Source: Haloferax larsenii JCM 13917
Lineage (GTDB): Archaea > Halobacteriota > Halobacteria > Halobacteriales > Haloferacaceae
Assembly (NCBI RefSeq): GCF_000336955.1
Contig: NZ_AOLI01000015.1
Location: forward strand, 1-62,065
Length of the DNA stretch: 62,065 nt
Direction: 5' to 3'
Both the position numbers and the translations under genes were made by a program. Below are positions 51,981-61,261 of the stretch, piece after piece; positions within the stretch are counted from its first letter, which is position 1; each line of letters opens with the position of its first letter. The notes beneath the pieces were generated by a model. The model saw only the letters and a list, made by a program, of their open reading frames with translations, did no database searches and was not told the origin of the DNA.

Positions 51981-52704
51981 GGACGTTCGCGTGTTGGTTC
52001 CCGTCGCGATTCTCTCGGGACAGGTGATTCCCGAGCCACTGATTCGGTTCCTCTCTCGGGGAACTATCGTTGTCCTCGCGTACCACGAGATTCCAGAACA
52101 GACCGCACCGGAGCAGGCTCGTGAACAGTTCGAACCGAAAGCTCGCGAGGAGCTTACAGACCTGGTCGAAACGATTGAGTCACTCGGTGGCACAGCCGAG
52201 ACGCGATTGGTGTTTACCCACGAGTCCGAACAGACGATAGAGCGCGTCGCTACCGAGGCAGACTGCGACGTGGTGCTGCTCTCGAACCCCGCCCAGTCCG
52301 TCGAGCGTCTCATCGTCCCGGTCAAAGAACACATCTCTGTCGACCGTATCGCGACAGTCGTCTCGGGGTTGAGTCAGGACCCGTCAATCGACATCACGCT
52401 GTTTCACGTCGCCACAGACGAGTCGGGTGTGGCAGACGGTGAGGACCTTCTCGGCGACGTCTCCGACGAACTCGTGGTCAGGGGCGTCCAGCGAGACAAC
52501 CTCTCTCGAATGGTCACGGTGTCTTCGACTCCACTCCAGGCCATCGTCGACGCTGCAGACGACCACGACGTCATCGTCATGGGCGAAGAAGAACCAACGA
52601 TTCGGGGGCGACTCTTCGGTGAGACGTCCGAACGAGTCGCTGAGCGTACCATCAGTCCGGTGTTAGTCGTCCGGAACCCGACAGAACCGGACGAAGGGCA
52701 GTAG
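51973..52704 (+). CDS. Universal stress protein (UspA family), coupled to the permease
   Basis: The protein has 243 residues, with two Usp-like halves. The first has [15 protein letters not shown] and [22 protein letters not shown]. The second has [12 protein letters not shown] and the nucleotide-loop-like [20 protein letters not shown] followed by [16 protein letters not shown]. The start overlaps the permease gene by eight bases, so the pair is co-translated. It is likely a regulator or partner of the transporter. Confidence 0.85.
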   Translation: MPEDVRVLVPVAILSGQVIPEPLIRFLSRGTIVVLAYHEIPEQTAPEQAREQFEPKAREELTDLVETIESLGGTAETRLVFTHESEQTIERVATEADCDVVLLSNPAQSVERLIVPVKEHISVDRIATVVSGLSQDPSIDITLFHVATDESGVADGEDLLGDVSDELVVRGVQRDNLSRMVTVSSTPLQAIVDAADDHDVIVMGEEEPTIRGRLFGETSERVAERTISPVLVVRNPTEPDEGQ

Positions 52705-53014
52705 GCTCTCTCGCCACCCCTCGGGTGGCTCTCATCGTCGACGACAGCTTACGTGAGGAATCATCACAATTCTACAGGAAGTGGTGAGTTCTCGAAGCAA
52801 ATTGAGATGTGTGAAAATTTTAAAATTTGCGGAATTTTCACCGTCACTATCTGATATATTCTATGCTACCTGACAAAATTAGGTCGGAATTCGGTAACTA
52901 GAACTAGTGTCGTCGTCGTGTGCACACTGCTATAACTCGAACCGTTTCTCATATTGTGGTATCTTGACAATCACAACCGGGGAGTGTGGAATTCCGTTCA
53001 CCCCAAGACCGACG
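52705..53014. other. Intergenic region with AT-rich hairpin
   Basis: No gene is seen. GTGAAAATT (52811-52819) pairs perfectly with AATTTTCAC (52833-52841). With AT-rich flanks this could terminate both the upstream UspA gene and the convergent rdfA gene. Confidence 0.5.
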
Positions 53015-53617
53015 TTACTCGTCGGTCGAGCAGTCGCACCCACCGCGCTCGACGAGGTCGTCGAAACCGTACTGTCTCCCACAGTCGGTACAGAGCACCT
53101 GCACGTCGACGAGGACGTCCGGTGAGCCGACTTCGAGGTCGCCGTTGTTCCCGGCGGATTCGATGGCACTCTCAGAGACCGCAGCCAATCGGCCACGGAG
53201 ACGCTGAACGCGTTCTGTCGGGTCGCTTCTGCGTCGTTCTTTCGAGGCACCGCGGAAGGTTGTCAGATACGTGTGAACCGCTTGGTGAGAGACGAAGTCC
53301 GAGAGTAACTGGTCGACGTCGACGCCAGCGCGTTCGAGTCGCCCGCGTGCCCTCGTTCGCTCACCGCCCGTCACGTCGTCGTCCGTCAGTGCGTCGTACA
53401 GCGACTCGACTTCACCGCTCAGGAGGTCGAGACCGGCGTCCATCGCCGCCGCCTGAAGGAGTTCGTGGTTGAACGATTCTGCGAGCGCTCGGAGACTTTC
53501 GGCTTCTTCGTCGTCAGTCCAGCGTTGTTCTAACTCCGCGCCCAACCCGTCCAAATCGTACGATTGGATGAGGCGACCGACCTTCGAATTGGTTGGGTCT
53601 GGCCGTTTGTCTGTCAT
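53015..53617 (-). CDS. rdfA: Rod-determining factor RdfA
   Basis: The protein has 200 residues. The start KVGRLIQSYDLDGLGAELE and LRALAESFNHELLQAAAMDAG match haloarchaeal RdfA, a protein needed for rod-shaped cells. The C-terminus carries two Cys pairs, CTDCG and CDC (VLCTDCGRQYGFDDLVERGG), a likely zinc site. It diverges from an SMC-like gene, the conserved arrangement for this family. A TATA-like TTATTTGG about 26 bp upstream (53640-53647) implies a leaderless message. Confidence 0.88.
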   Translation of the reverse strand: MTDKRPDPTNSKVGRLIQSYDLDGLGAELEQRWTDDEEAESLRALAESFNHELLQAAAMDAGLDLLSGEVESLYDALTDDDVTGGERTRARGRLERAGVDVDQLLSDFVSHQAVHTYLTTFRGASKERRRSDPTERVQRLRGRLAAVSESAIESAGNNGDLEVGSPDVLVDVQVLCTDCGRQYGFDDLVERGGCDCSTDE

Positions 53618-53655
53618 ACATTAGGTTGTGGGTGACGAGCCAAATAAGTGTGGCC

Positions 53656-53677
53656 ATTACACTTGTACCGATGTAAT
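53656..53677. promoter_or_regulatory. Inverted repeat between the divergent rdfA and SMC-like promoters
   Basis: ATTACA (53656-53661) and TGTAAT (53672-53677) are perfect 6-bp arms separated by 10 bp. They sit between the two TATA elements, about 38 bp from the rdfA start and 31 bp from the SMC-like start, so one bound dimer could control both genes. Confidence 0.45.
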
Positions 53678-53707
53678 CTTTTACAAACATTTATTTGTCG
53701 AGAGTTG

Positions 53708-55642
53708 ATGGATAAACGCATGACTGTTACGAACCGTGTCGCCGACATCACGGTCACTGCACGGAATATCGGCGGCATCGAGGAAACTCAGGTGTCGTTC
53801 GAACCCGGTATCACGATACTCGTGGGTCGAAACGCGACGAACCGAACGTCGTTCCTTCAGGCGGTCATGGCCGCGCTCGGAAGCGACAGAGCCTCGTTGA
53901 AAGCCGACGCAGACGAAGGTGACGTGTCGCTGACCATCGGCGACGAGACGTACACGCGATATCTCAAGCGGGAAGGGTCGAGTGTCGTCACACGCGGCGA
54001 CCCGTACCTCTCTGACCCGGAACTTGCGGACCTCTTTGCGTTCCTCTTGGAGTCTAACGAGGCACGTCAGGCCGTCGAACGCGGCGACGACCTTCGGGAA
54101 CTCATCATGCGGCCCGTCGATACGACCGCCATCGAAGCGCAGATTACGCAGTTGGAAGCCGAGCGACGCCAAGTCGACGAGCAACTCGGCGAGAAGGACG
54201 CGGTAGAGCGGACTATCGGCGAGTTGGAGCAGCGTGAGGCGGAACTTGAGACGAAAATCGACGACAGCCAGGAACGACTCGAAGCGCTGGAAGACGAAAT
54301 CGAGTCGACAGAGCGCACCACCGAGTCCGAAGACGACGAACTACTCGACGAACTCAACGAACTGCGGTCGACGCTCGAAAACGTTCGGTTCCGACTCGAA
54401 ACCGAACGCCAGAGTCTCGAAGCCCTACGAGACGACGAAGAAGACATTCGCGAGGCGCTCGACGAACTGCCCGAAGAGACCGCAGACTCACCGGAGCAAC
54501 TCGAATCGAAACTCGCAGACAAGCGCGAACGAGTCCGGAACCTCGAATCGAAGATGAACGAGATTCAGAACATCGTTCGCGTGAACGAGTCGATGCTCGC
54601 GGAGACGGACGACGATATCGGCGATGCACTCCGCGGCGACGACGATGGAGGGGCAGTGACAGATAAGCTCCTCGCCGACGACCAGGTCGTCTGTTGGACC
54701 TGCGGGTCCGAGGTCTCTCCTGAGACCATCGAATCGACTATCGAGCACTTGCAGTCGTACCGGGCGAGTTTGGCTTCCGACCGCCGAGACGCGCGCGATG
54801 CGATAGACGAACTCTCGTCGCGCCTCGACACGATAGAAGAGCGGCGAGAACGCCGGCGTGAACTCGACGCGCGACTCGAACAGACGCTCGCCGAACGAGA
54901 CGAAACCGAGGCACGCATCGAAGAACTCGAAGCCCGGCAGTCGACGCTTCGCGACGAAATCGAGGACATCGAATCCGACGTCGAAGAGACCGACGACGAG
55001 GGCGACGAGTTAGTCGAGCTTCACTCGCAGGCAAACCGCGTCGAACTCGAACTCGAACGTCTCGAAGACGAGCGCGAGCGGGTCCGCGAACGTCTCGACG
55101 AGGCCAGAGCCCGGCACGAAGAACTCGAATCCCTCACGGGACGGCGCGAGGAAATCGACGAAGAGATTCGCGAACTCCGTGGCCGCATCGACCGAATCGA
55201 AGAGGAGGCAGTCGAGGCGTTCAACGACCACATGGAGCGCGTCCTCGACACGCTCCAGTACGAGAATATCGAACGCATCTGGATCGAACGCATCCATCAG
55301 GAGACGAGCGGGCGTGGGAAATCGGGCGAAAAACGGGCGTTCAAGCTCCACATCGTCAGACAGACCGAAACGGGGTCGGTCTACGAAGACACTGTCCAGC
55401 ACCTCAGCGAGAGCGAACGCGAAGTTATCGGCCTCGTCTTCGGACTCGCGGGGTATCTCGTCCACGACGTCGCCGAGCAACTCCCCTTTATCCTCCTCGA
55501 CTCGCTGGAGGCTATCGACTCCGAACGTATCGCAGCACTGGTCGAGTACATCCACGAACACGCCGAATACGTCGTCGTCGCCCTCCTCCCCGAGGACGCG
55601 TCGGCACTCGACGACGACCACGAGCGGGTCCTCGAAATCTAA
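53708..55642 (+). CDS. Archaea-specific SMC-related ATPase with zinc hook
   Basis: About 644 residues from the ATG at 53708; the ATG at 53720 is an alternative. Walker A is the atypical VGRNATNRTSFLQ (about 35-47). Two long coiled coils (about 135-310 and 345-520) are joined by a zinc-hook CxxC, CWTCGSEV (C329, C332). The signature region is VQHLSESEREVIGLVFGLAG, and Walker B is LPFILLDSLEAID. The head-coil-hook layout is that of SMC/Rad50 proteins. Its divergent pairing with rdfA suggests a joint role in chromosome organisation or cell shape. A TATA-like TTTACAAA lies 25 bp upstream. Confidence 0.9.
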   Translation: MDKRMTVTNRVADITVTARNIGGIEETQVSFEPGITILVGRNATNRTSFLQAVMAALGSDRASLKADADEGDVSLTIGDETYTRYLKREGSSVVTRGDPYLSDPELADLFAFLLESNEARQAVERGDDLRELIMRPVDTTAIEAQITQLEAERRQVDEQLGEKDAVERTIGELEQREAELETKIDDSQERLEALEDEIESTERTTESEDDELLDELNELRSTLENVRFRLETERQSLEALRDDEEDIREALDELPEETADSPEQLESKLADKRERVRNLESKMNEIQNIVRVNESMLAETDDDIGDALRGDDDGGAVTDKLLADDQVVCWTCGSEVSPETIESTIEHLQSYRASLASDRRDARDAIDELSSRLDTIEERRERRRELDARLEQTLAERDETEARIEELEARQSTLRDEIEDIESDVEETDDEGDELVELHSQANRVELELERLEDERERVRERLDEARARHEELESLTGRREEIDEEIRELRGRIDRIEEEAVEAFNDHMERVLDTLQYENIERIWIERIHQETSGRGKSGEKRAFKLHIVRQTETGSVYEDTVQHLSESEREVIGLVFGLAGYLVHDVAEQLPFILLDSLEAIDSERIAALVEYIHEHAEYVVVALLPEDASALDDDHERVLEI

Positions 55643-55679
55643 CGGGCATCCCGTTCGCATCTAATTCGCTTCAACTGAT

Positions 55680-55740
55680 TCGGTTCACCCGGTGATTCAC
55701 CCGGTTCGACTTACCCGGCGGTTCACCCGGCGATTCACCG
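55680..55740. repeat. Degenerate short tandem repeat
   Basis: Imperfect units of about 11-15 bp of the type CGGTTCACCCGG / CGATTCACC follow one another five times between the convergent SMC-like and amidotransferase genes. Confidence 0.6.
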
Positions 55741-55788
55741 ACTCGAAGCCGGCATCTCACTCGTCTCGTTTTCTCGGAGGTCAGTTGG

Positions 55789-56517
55789 CTACCGAGTGTC
55801 TCCCAGTCGAGGTGCTGTCACCAGATTCCGATAGAATTGCTGTGACACTCGCCCCGGTTCGGCTGGCCCGTCGGGAATCGTCTCGGCGATGGCGTCTCCT
55901 GACGGTGTTGACGCGTCGGCCTGGGCAGCGAGTTCACGGGCTAATCGCGGTGTGACCTCGGGATGGAACTGAATCCCGACGACGGGCGCATCTTGGAGCG
56001 CGAAGGATTGAACCGTCTCTCCTCTCCGTGCCAACACGGTTGCGCCGTCTGGAACGTTGGTGACGTGGTCGAGGTGCCAGAGGAACGTCTCGAATTGGTC
56101 TGGGACATCGTCGAAGAGCGTGTGTTCGCGTCCGTCTTCCGTGAGTTCGACTTGTCTGTACCCTGCCGCACCGTCGGGAAGGCTATCGACGCTCCCGCCG
56201 AGTGCGCTGGCGACGAGTTGGTGTCCGAAGCACACTCCGACTGTCGGCCGGCGTGCCGCGACTCGCTTCCGGATGTAACGCTGGAGTGTCTCGATCCAGT
56301 CGCTGTCGTCACCGATGCGCGCGTACGACCCGGTCACGATGACGACGTCGAATCGGTCTGGGTCTGGAAGCTGATTACGGGGGTCGAATCGCCCTGTTTC
56401 GACGGCGTCTTCCGGACTATCCGCCACTACAGCCTCGATACCACCGGCATAGTCAACACGGCTTGGAGGCGTAACCAGCGCGACGCTGCGTTCATCTGGT
56501 GGCTGAGTGATGGACAT
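55789..56517 (-). CDS. Class I glutamine amidotransferase-like protein
   Basis: The protein has 242 residues. The nucleophile elbow is VGVCFGHQLVASALGG with Cys; the catalytic His and Glu are in VVGIQFHPEVTP. FDVVIVTGSYARIGDDSDW is the oxyanion-hole side. The fold matches stand-alone GATase1 proteins annotated as GMP-synthase-like; no synthetase domain is attached, and the acceptor is unknown. The C-terminus beyond HPE (about 185-242) is acidic and helical. Confidence 0.88.
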   Translation of the reverse strand: MSITQPPDERSVALVTPPSRVDYAGGIEAVVADSPEDAVETGRFDPRNQLPDPDRFDVVIVTGSYARIGDDSDWIETLQRYIRKRVAARRPTVGVCFGHQLVASALGGSVDSLPDGAAGYRQVELTEDGREHTLFDDVPDQFETFLWHLDHVTNVPDGATVLARRGETVQSFALQDAPVVGIQFHPEVTPRLARELAAQADASTPSGDAIAETIPDGPAEPGRVSQQFYRNLVTAPRLGDTR

Positions 56518-56813
56518 GTGTCCAATACTAAGCGCAATATTTGGTAAATAACTTTGGATTGTAAAACTACATTCATTGACAGCTGCTCAACCCTGTTAGA
56601 AATGTCAGATAGATGGCTATCGAGCGGATATCGTTTGCAGAGCCACGAGTAGCAGGGCAGGGTCACTTCACTCTCGTCTCCGTGCTTTCGAGATGGCCGG
56701 TGACTGTTCGCAGAGAAATCTTTAGATTTCTACAAAATTTAAAATTTCTACAAATTTTGAAATTTGCGTAGAGGAGGGACAACACGGATTTGTCCTCCCC
56801 AACCCTCGCTGAT
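56518..56813. other. Intergenic region with AT-rich inverted repeats
   Basis: No gene is seen. GAAATC-TTTA-GATTTC (56715-56730) forms a perfect small hairpin. It is followed by repeats of AAATTT and CTACAAA types up to about 56770. It lies beyond the 3' end of the SprT-like gene, so a terminator is plausible. It resembles the AT-rich hairpin at 52811-52841. Confidence 0.5.
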
Positions 56814-57431
56814 TCAACTGTCTACAGAAGCGAATTTATTGCAGGTGAGTGGAGACTTACAGCAAGACGACCGATACGAGTCTGCCTGCCGAACGAGTTT
56901 ACAGTCGCGGTATCGGTGCGCGACCGTTTCGCCGCAGCCGTCACACGAGAGGACGTATTTCGGCGTACTGAACCGTCGGACCCGTACCGGTGCGTCTACC
57001 GCTTCGGCCCGGCGTTTGAACGCTGGTCCATGGTCGGTCGTTCCGTACGCCTGGAATTGCTCGACGTGAACGAGTTCGTGCCGGAGCGTGGCGGTCCACT
57101 CGCTTCTGTCGAACGATTCGAACGCCCGCCACGAAAGTGAAACCGTACAACTCGGTGGGTCTCCCGAAGACAGAGCGGTTTGCGAGTGGGACGCCCAGTC
57201 TATCGGCTCGCCGACGGTGGCGTCGTCGATTTGTGGTGTCTTGACCGCCGCCGCCCGCCGCTTCGCCCGAGTCGAAACTTCCCAGTCCAGAGAACCGAGA
57301 GAGACGTCGAACTCGTACGTTTCGATAGCGCGCGAACAGTACTCCTGTGACCACTGAGTCAGGGATTCGTGTGTCTCTATCGCGCCGTAGGCGTCGACGA
57401 GTTCGTAGCCGTCGCGACTCACGATATGCAC
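56814..57431 (-). CDS. SprT-like zinc metallopeptidase-domain protein
   Basis: 205 residues from the GTG at 57431 (a second GTG three codons on is possible). The zinc motif is LRHELVHVEQFQAYG (HExxH), with a third ligand candidate in TDHGPAFKRRAEAV. A C-terminal zinc ribbon has CDGCG and then SSCCKSPL. This is the SprT/Spartan layout: protease core plus zinc finger. Relatives act on DNA-protein crosslinks or as transcription-linked factors; the haloarchaeal version is uncharacterised. Confidence 0.85.
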   Translation of the reverse strand: MHIVSRDGYELVDAYGAIETHESLTQWSQEYCSRAIETYEFDVSLGSLDWEVSTRAKRRAAAVKTPQIDDATVGEPIDWASHSQTALSSGDPPSCTVSLSWRAFESFDRSEWTATLRHELVHVEQFQAYGTTDHGPAFKRRAEAVDAPVRVRRFSTPKYVLSCDGCGETVAHRYRDCKLVRQADSYRSSCCKSPLTCNKFASVDS

Positions 57432-57743
57432 CGCTGTTTTGCGTCAGGGGCTATGGGTGTTTGGGTGAGGCGAATGAAAGTATGCCGAGAGTTCTGAGAG
57501 CGATTTTCCTTCCGTCTCACCTTCAATTCGGTGTTTATCGACGGATTACTGCGGACATGGTGGTGTCGGTCTGTGGAACTGCACCGGCGAACATCGCCCA
57601 CGCCAGAATGGTTGATTGACTATTACAACAGAAGTCTACGACATATGCGAACTGCAGACACTACGTTTATGTGTTCTACTCAATTCTACGTGGATGTTCA
57701 GATTCTGATGACTGCGGTTCTCAAAGGCACGATATGATATAAC
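57432..57743. other. Intergenic region, promoter for the histidine kinase gene
   Basis: No gene is seen in these 312 bp. AT-rich GATATGATATAAC abuts the kinase ATG, and TTTATGTG near 57668 is another possible TATA. Confidence 0.4.
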
Positions 57744-59453
57744 ATGACTTGGCAACAGACGATATTCGCGTACCCGACCCTCCTTGCGACGCTGATTTCG
57801 GTCATCCTCGGTGTCTACGGCCTTCGGTACATCCTTCAGCACGGGCGAACCCCGGTGCTGTCCGCGTTCTTTGCGGTGAACGTCGGTCTCGCGCTGTGGG
57901 CAGGATTCGCCGCACTCAAACTGTTGAGTACAGTGCCGAGTGTGAAGCTATTGGCGTACAAGCTTCTCTATATCGGGGTCGCACCACTCGGCGTCTTCGC
58001 GCTGCTGTTTGCACTCGCGTACACCGGCCGTGAACAGTGGTTCCGACCTCGCGTAATCGCTGGACTCCTCGCTGTTCCAGCTCTTTATCTCGGGCTTCTG
58101 TTTACGAACCCGTCGGGCGTCGCGTTCGAGTCGACGAGGCTCTTCCAGACCGCCGGTGTCGTCGTGATGCGTGTCGACGTCGGGATTGGGCACCTCGTAC
58201 TGCACACGTTCTACAACGCGCTCTTGTCGATGCTCGCGATTGCAATCGTCGTGTACGAGGCGGTACGCCTCGGGCGGTCGTACATGCCACAGGCGGTTCT
58301 GATTAGCGCGGGCATCGCCGCTCCGTTCGTCTTCGTCATGTTCTCTTCGCTCGGCGTGCCGCCGTTCGGCAGCGACGGGGTGAACCTCATCCCCACCTCT
58401 GCGGCAGTCACCTCGACGCTCCTCGGGTTTGCCATCTTCAGATACCGGTTTTTGGACCTGCCACCGATTGCCTACACGACTGCGATGGAGGAGTCACCTG
58501 ACGGGGTGCTCGTTCTCGACTCCAACGAGCGAATCGTCCACGCGAACGACCGCGGGATGGAGTTGCTCACGGACTTCGGTGCAGAAGTCGGCGATTCGGT
58601 CGACGAGATATCTTCCGGAATCGACCTGACGTCCTCCAGAAACGATAGCGTTCAGGTCGACTCGAAGGACGACGAGTCGGTATTCCTCAGCGTGCGCGCA
58701 CAGGAACTCGTCAGTCAAACCCGTGCCATCGGATGGGTAATCGTTCTCAGAGACGTCACCCAACTCCACCGACAAAAGCAGATTATCGAGGCGAAAAACG
58801 AGAAACTCGCCTTACTCAATCAAATCGTCAGCCACGACATCCACAACGACATGGGAATCGTCATGGGGAACGCTCGGCTCGTCGAAGAGATGGTCGACGA
58901 CACGGCCGTCGAAACGCGTCTACGGACGATAATCCGGAACAGCGAGCACGCTTCCGAACTCACCGACACGGTCAGGAATCTGATGAAGACGATGCTCGAT
59001 GGCGACGACGAACCAGCGAAAAGCGTCTCTGTCGGGAGTGTTCTCTGGAGTGAAATCGAATCAGTCCGAGTTGGCAACGAATCCGCCGAGGTTACTCTCT
59101 CGAACGACGTCCACGGTGTTCGAGTCCTAGCCGACGATATGCTCGGTACTGTCTTCCGCAACCTCCTGACGAATGCAGTCCGTCACAACGATACGGACGC
59201 TCCCGAGATATCTGTCACTGTCGACGAGGAGCCCGACCACGTTCTCGTTCGAATCGCCGATAACGGCCCTGGAATCTCCGACGAGAAGAAAGACGCAGTA
59301 TTCGGTCGCGGAAACAAGGGGCTCGAAAGCCCAGGTACCGGCATCGGTCTCTATCTCGTCGATACGATTGTTTCGGGATACGGCGGTGAGGTCTGGGTCG
59401 AAGACAACGGCGAGTGTGGTGCTGTCTTCGTCGTCAAACTTCGGAAGGCCTGA
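57744..59453 (+). CDS. Membrane histidine kinase with 7TM sensor and PAS domain
   Basis: The protein has 569 residues. Seven hydrophobic segments fill residues 8-235 (PTLLATLISVILGVYGLRYI onward), the histidine-kinase N-terminal 7TM domain. A PAS domain follows (about 245-340; PDGVLVLDSNERIVHANDRG). The phospho-acceptor block is IVSHDIHNDMGIVMGN (about 362). N-box NLLTNAVRHND and G-boxes DNGPGISD and GTGIGLYL form the ATP-binding domain. No response regulator is adjacent. The kinase core resembles that at 15461-16900. Confidence 0.9.
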   Translation: MTWQQTIFAYPTLLATLISVILGVYGLRYILQHGRTPVLSAFFAVNVGLALWAGFAALKLLSTVPSVKLLAYKLLYIGVAPLGVFALLFALAYTGREQWFRPRVIAGLLAVPALYLGLLFTNPSGVAFESTRLFQTAGVVVMRVDVGIGHLVLHTFYNALLSMLAIAIVVYEAVRLGRSYMPQAVLISAGIAAPFVFVMFSSLGVPPFGSDGVNLIPTSAAVTSTLLGFAIFRYRFLDLPPIAYTTAMEESPDGVLVLDSNERIVHANDRGMELLTDFGAEVGDSVDEISSGIDLTSSRNDSVQVDSKDDESVFLSVRAQELVSQTRAIGWVIVLRDVTQLHRQKQIIEAKNEKLALLNQIVSHDIHNDMGIVMGNARLVEEMVDDTAVETRLRTIIRNSEHASELTDTVRNLMKTMLDGDDEPAKSVSVGSVLWSEIESVRVGNESAEVTLSNDVHGVRVLADDMLGTVFRNLLTNAVRHNDTDAPEISVTVDEEPDHVLVRIADNGPGISDEKKDAVFGRGNKGLESPGTGIGLYLVDTIVSGYGGEVWVEDNGECGAVFVVKLRKA

Positions 59454-59913
59454 ATCGACGGCTCGACGACCTACTGGTGTGTTGGTTGATTCTATCTTGT
59501 GGTCGTGTTGAGTAACTGGAGGCGGTGCGGTGTGTGGTGTCTTCGTGGAGTAGTTGTCTGTGGTCGCTTTGGGAGTGAATCAGCCGGTCTCTTGCACCAG
59601 ACAACACGCTCGCTCTGTGCTGGTTCGTTGCTGTGAGTTGGATATTCCGCTTGTTGAGATATTGTGTTGGCTCACTGTCTGGTTTTATGATTCGGTTGTC
59701 TCCACCAGACAACTGAATTTAGCATGTTGACGCGTCTCTTCGTTTTGAGATGGATAAATTGTATAGTGCTATACCAAATTTGAGCGCTGATTCCAACACA
59801 GTTTCGGAGGATGGAACTGTTGCACGACCTATTCGCACACCAATTGGGAATGAATTTTATACCCTCTAATGTTTTTTGAGCCTATTACTGAGGCTGAGTC
59901 TGGCCCGGTCTAA
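59454..59913. other. Intergenic region at the edge of the accessory end
   Basis: No convincing gene. CACCAGACAAC occurs at about 59595 and again at 59701, a short direct repeat. GC content falls from here toward the window end. Confidence 0.4.
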
Positions 59914-60033
59914 TTAATGACCCCCAACCGGTGTTTGTCCGTTAAGCGTTTGATGCGGTCTCTGAAAATCATGGATTGTGCAAATTCCATGGGCCATTCG
60001 ACGGACGCCCGTGTGACCGTTAACCCATGAAAT
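59914..60033 (-). pseudogene. Remnant of a DDE transposase C-terminus
   Basis: Read leftward, the frame ends in FQRPHQTLNGQTPVGGH and a stop. The RPHQTLNGQTP block is the typical end of DDE/rve-type transposases and integrases. An in-frame stop lies about 40 codons upstream and no catalytic residues remain, so only a scar is left. Confidence 0.5.
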
Positions 60034-60157
60034 ATAGAAGTCGTCAACTCAATTTTTGAAGGTGTAAAGAACTTCCCGATGAGGTTTCATCAGACGTAGT
60101 CAATTTGATCTCTTGATCCTAATAGAGAGATACAGTGTCTGAGAAATCGTGTTGCAG

Positions 60158-60562
60158 CTAATCACAGTGGGTTTGATTTATTTCTATCTCGCCACCAGAC
60201 ACGATCCATATCTGAAATTCTGTCACTTCACACTCTGTACTGAGAGATCTTTGACTCTGGTCTCCGTTCTCTGTTTGTGCAGTCACTAGGTAATTTCCAG
60301 CTGGAGCAAAGCTGGAAATATTAACCTCTTCACCAGAATCTAAATGAAATGAGTCTTCAAATACAATAACTCCTGATTCATCGATGATTTCAACCGAAAT
60401 TGTATGTGGTTTCCCATTATGATTTGCAACTTGCAAATCATTAGTCCATTCACTTGGAGGAGGGGATCGGAACCAATCGTTCAATTCTTCTAATTGGGTA
60501 CACCCTGCAAGCGAAACGCTACCACCTACTAAAACATACCTTATGAGTTTCCTTCTTTTCAT
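60158..60562 (-). CDS. Small lipoprotein, last gene of the metzincin-like operon
   Basis: 134 residues from the ATG at 60562, with AGGTGG upstream as a ribosome site. KRRKLIRYVLVGGSVSLAGC gives a twin-arginine-like signal and lipobox. The mature part has Ig-like beta character (HTISVEIIDESGVIVFEDSF, EVNISSFAPAGNYLVTAQT) with two late Cys (TECEV, QTHCD) that could pair. It lies 24 bp after the metzincin-like gene on the same strand. Confidence 0.72.
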   Translation of the reverse strand: MKRRKLIRYVLVGGSVSLAGCTQLEELNDWFRSPPPSEWTNDLQVANHNGKPHTISVEIIDESGVIVFEDSFHLDSGEEVNISSFAPAGNYLVTAQTENGDQSQRSLSTECEVTEFQIWIVSGGEIEINQTHCD

Positions 60563-60586
60563 AAAAACCACCTAGAGTTGTGTAGT

Positions 60587-61261
60587 CTATTCCCACCGAG
60601 ACTCAATAAGGTCTAACGTACAAGATGAGTATCGGTCAATTTCATGGTTGTCTTCCTTGTACCTGGACTTGAAATAGTAGGTGTCGTTGGGGAGGTTGGT
60701 GCAAAACGGATCTGGATGAGAGTCTCTTTTATTTGCGTATGCAGTATCTGGCTCGCCATCTGGGTCAAAGAGATACGACATAGCCATAGGTGTGATTTTG
60801 TGCGCCCAAGTACTAGCTCCAACATACTTAGCATAAGTTGCATCATCATGCCCTGCATTATGATGACCTGCTTCATGCCATGTGAATCCCTCAACTTCCC
60901 AGTCTACAGCTCCAGACCCTGCATATAGTGTACATGAGTAACAGCGAGTGTTCTGATTCGTTTGGTGCCAACCACCGTATCCATACCCCCAGAGAAGTTT
61001 ACTGTGACATGAAATGATTATTTCATCGTATGTCAGCTCATTTTGGATTTCTAGCTCCTCAGCACAAGCTTCGGTAAAGGCTACGTCATCTGAATAATCG
61101 GCAGCGTCAATCCCAATATCTCCATGATGACGGTAGTTGAATGTGTGACCAGATACACGCTGGTTAAGATAATCGACAAGGTTCTCTGCAGCACTTTTCA
61201 TTGTGCTTCGGTAAGCGGGGAGGCCTTCCGAGTACACAGTACTAATGTATGAATATGTCAT
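60587..61261 (-). CDS. Metzincin-like (snapalysin-type) metallopeptidase candidate
   Basis: The protein has 224 residues. The zinc motif WHEAGHHNAGHDDA reads HExxHxxxxxD, the snapalysin-like metzincin form with Asp as third ligand. A Met-turn candidate ITPMAMSYLF lies about 30 residues later. Six or more Cys (SCHSKL, TRCYSCTLY, DPFCTN, SSCTLD) suggest disulfides and an extracellular site, yet no signal peptide is present. Its ATG overlaps the upstream stop (ATGA, 61258-61261). I do not recognise a known archaeal family; protease function is inferred from the motif. Confidence 0.6.
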   Translation of the reverse strand: MTYSYISTVYSEGLPAYRSTMKSAAENLVDYLNQRVSGHTFNYRHHGDIGIDAADYSDDVAFTEACAEELEIQNELTYDEIIISCHSKLLWGYGYGGWHQTNQNTRCYSCTLYAGSGAVDWEVEGFTWHEAGHHNAGHDDATYAKYVGASTWAHKITPMAMSYLFDPDGEPDTAYANKRDSHPDPFCTNLPNDTYYFKSRYKEDNHEIDRYSSCTLDLIESRWE

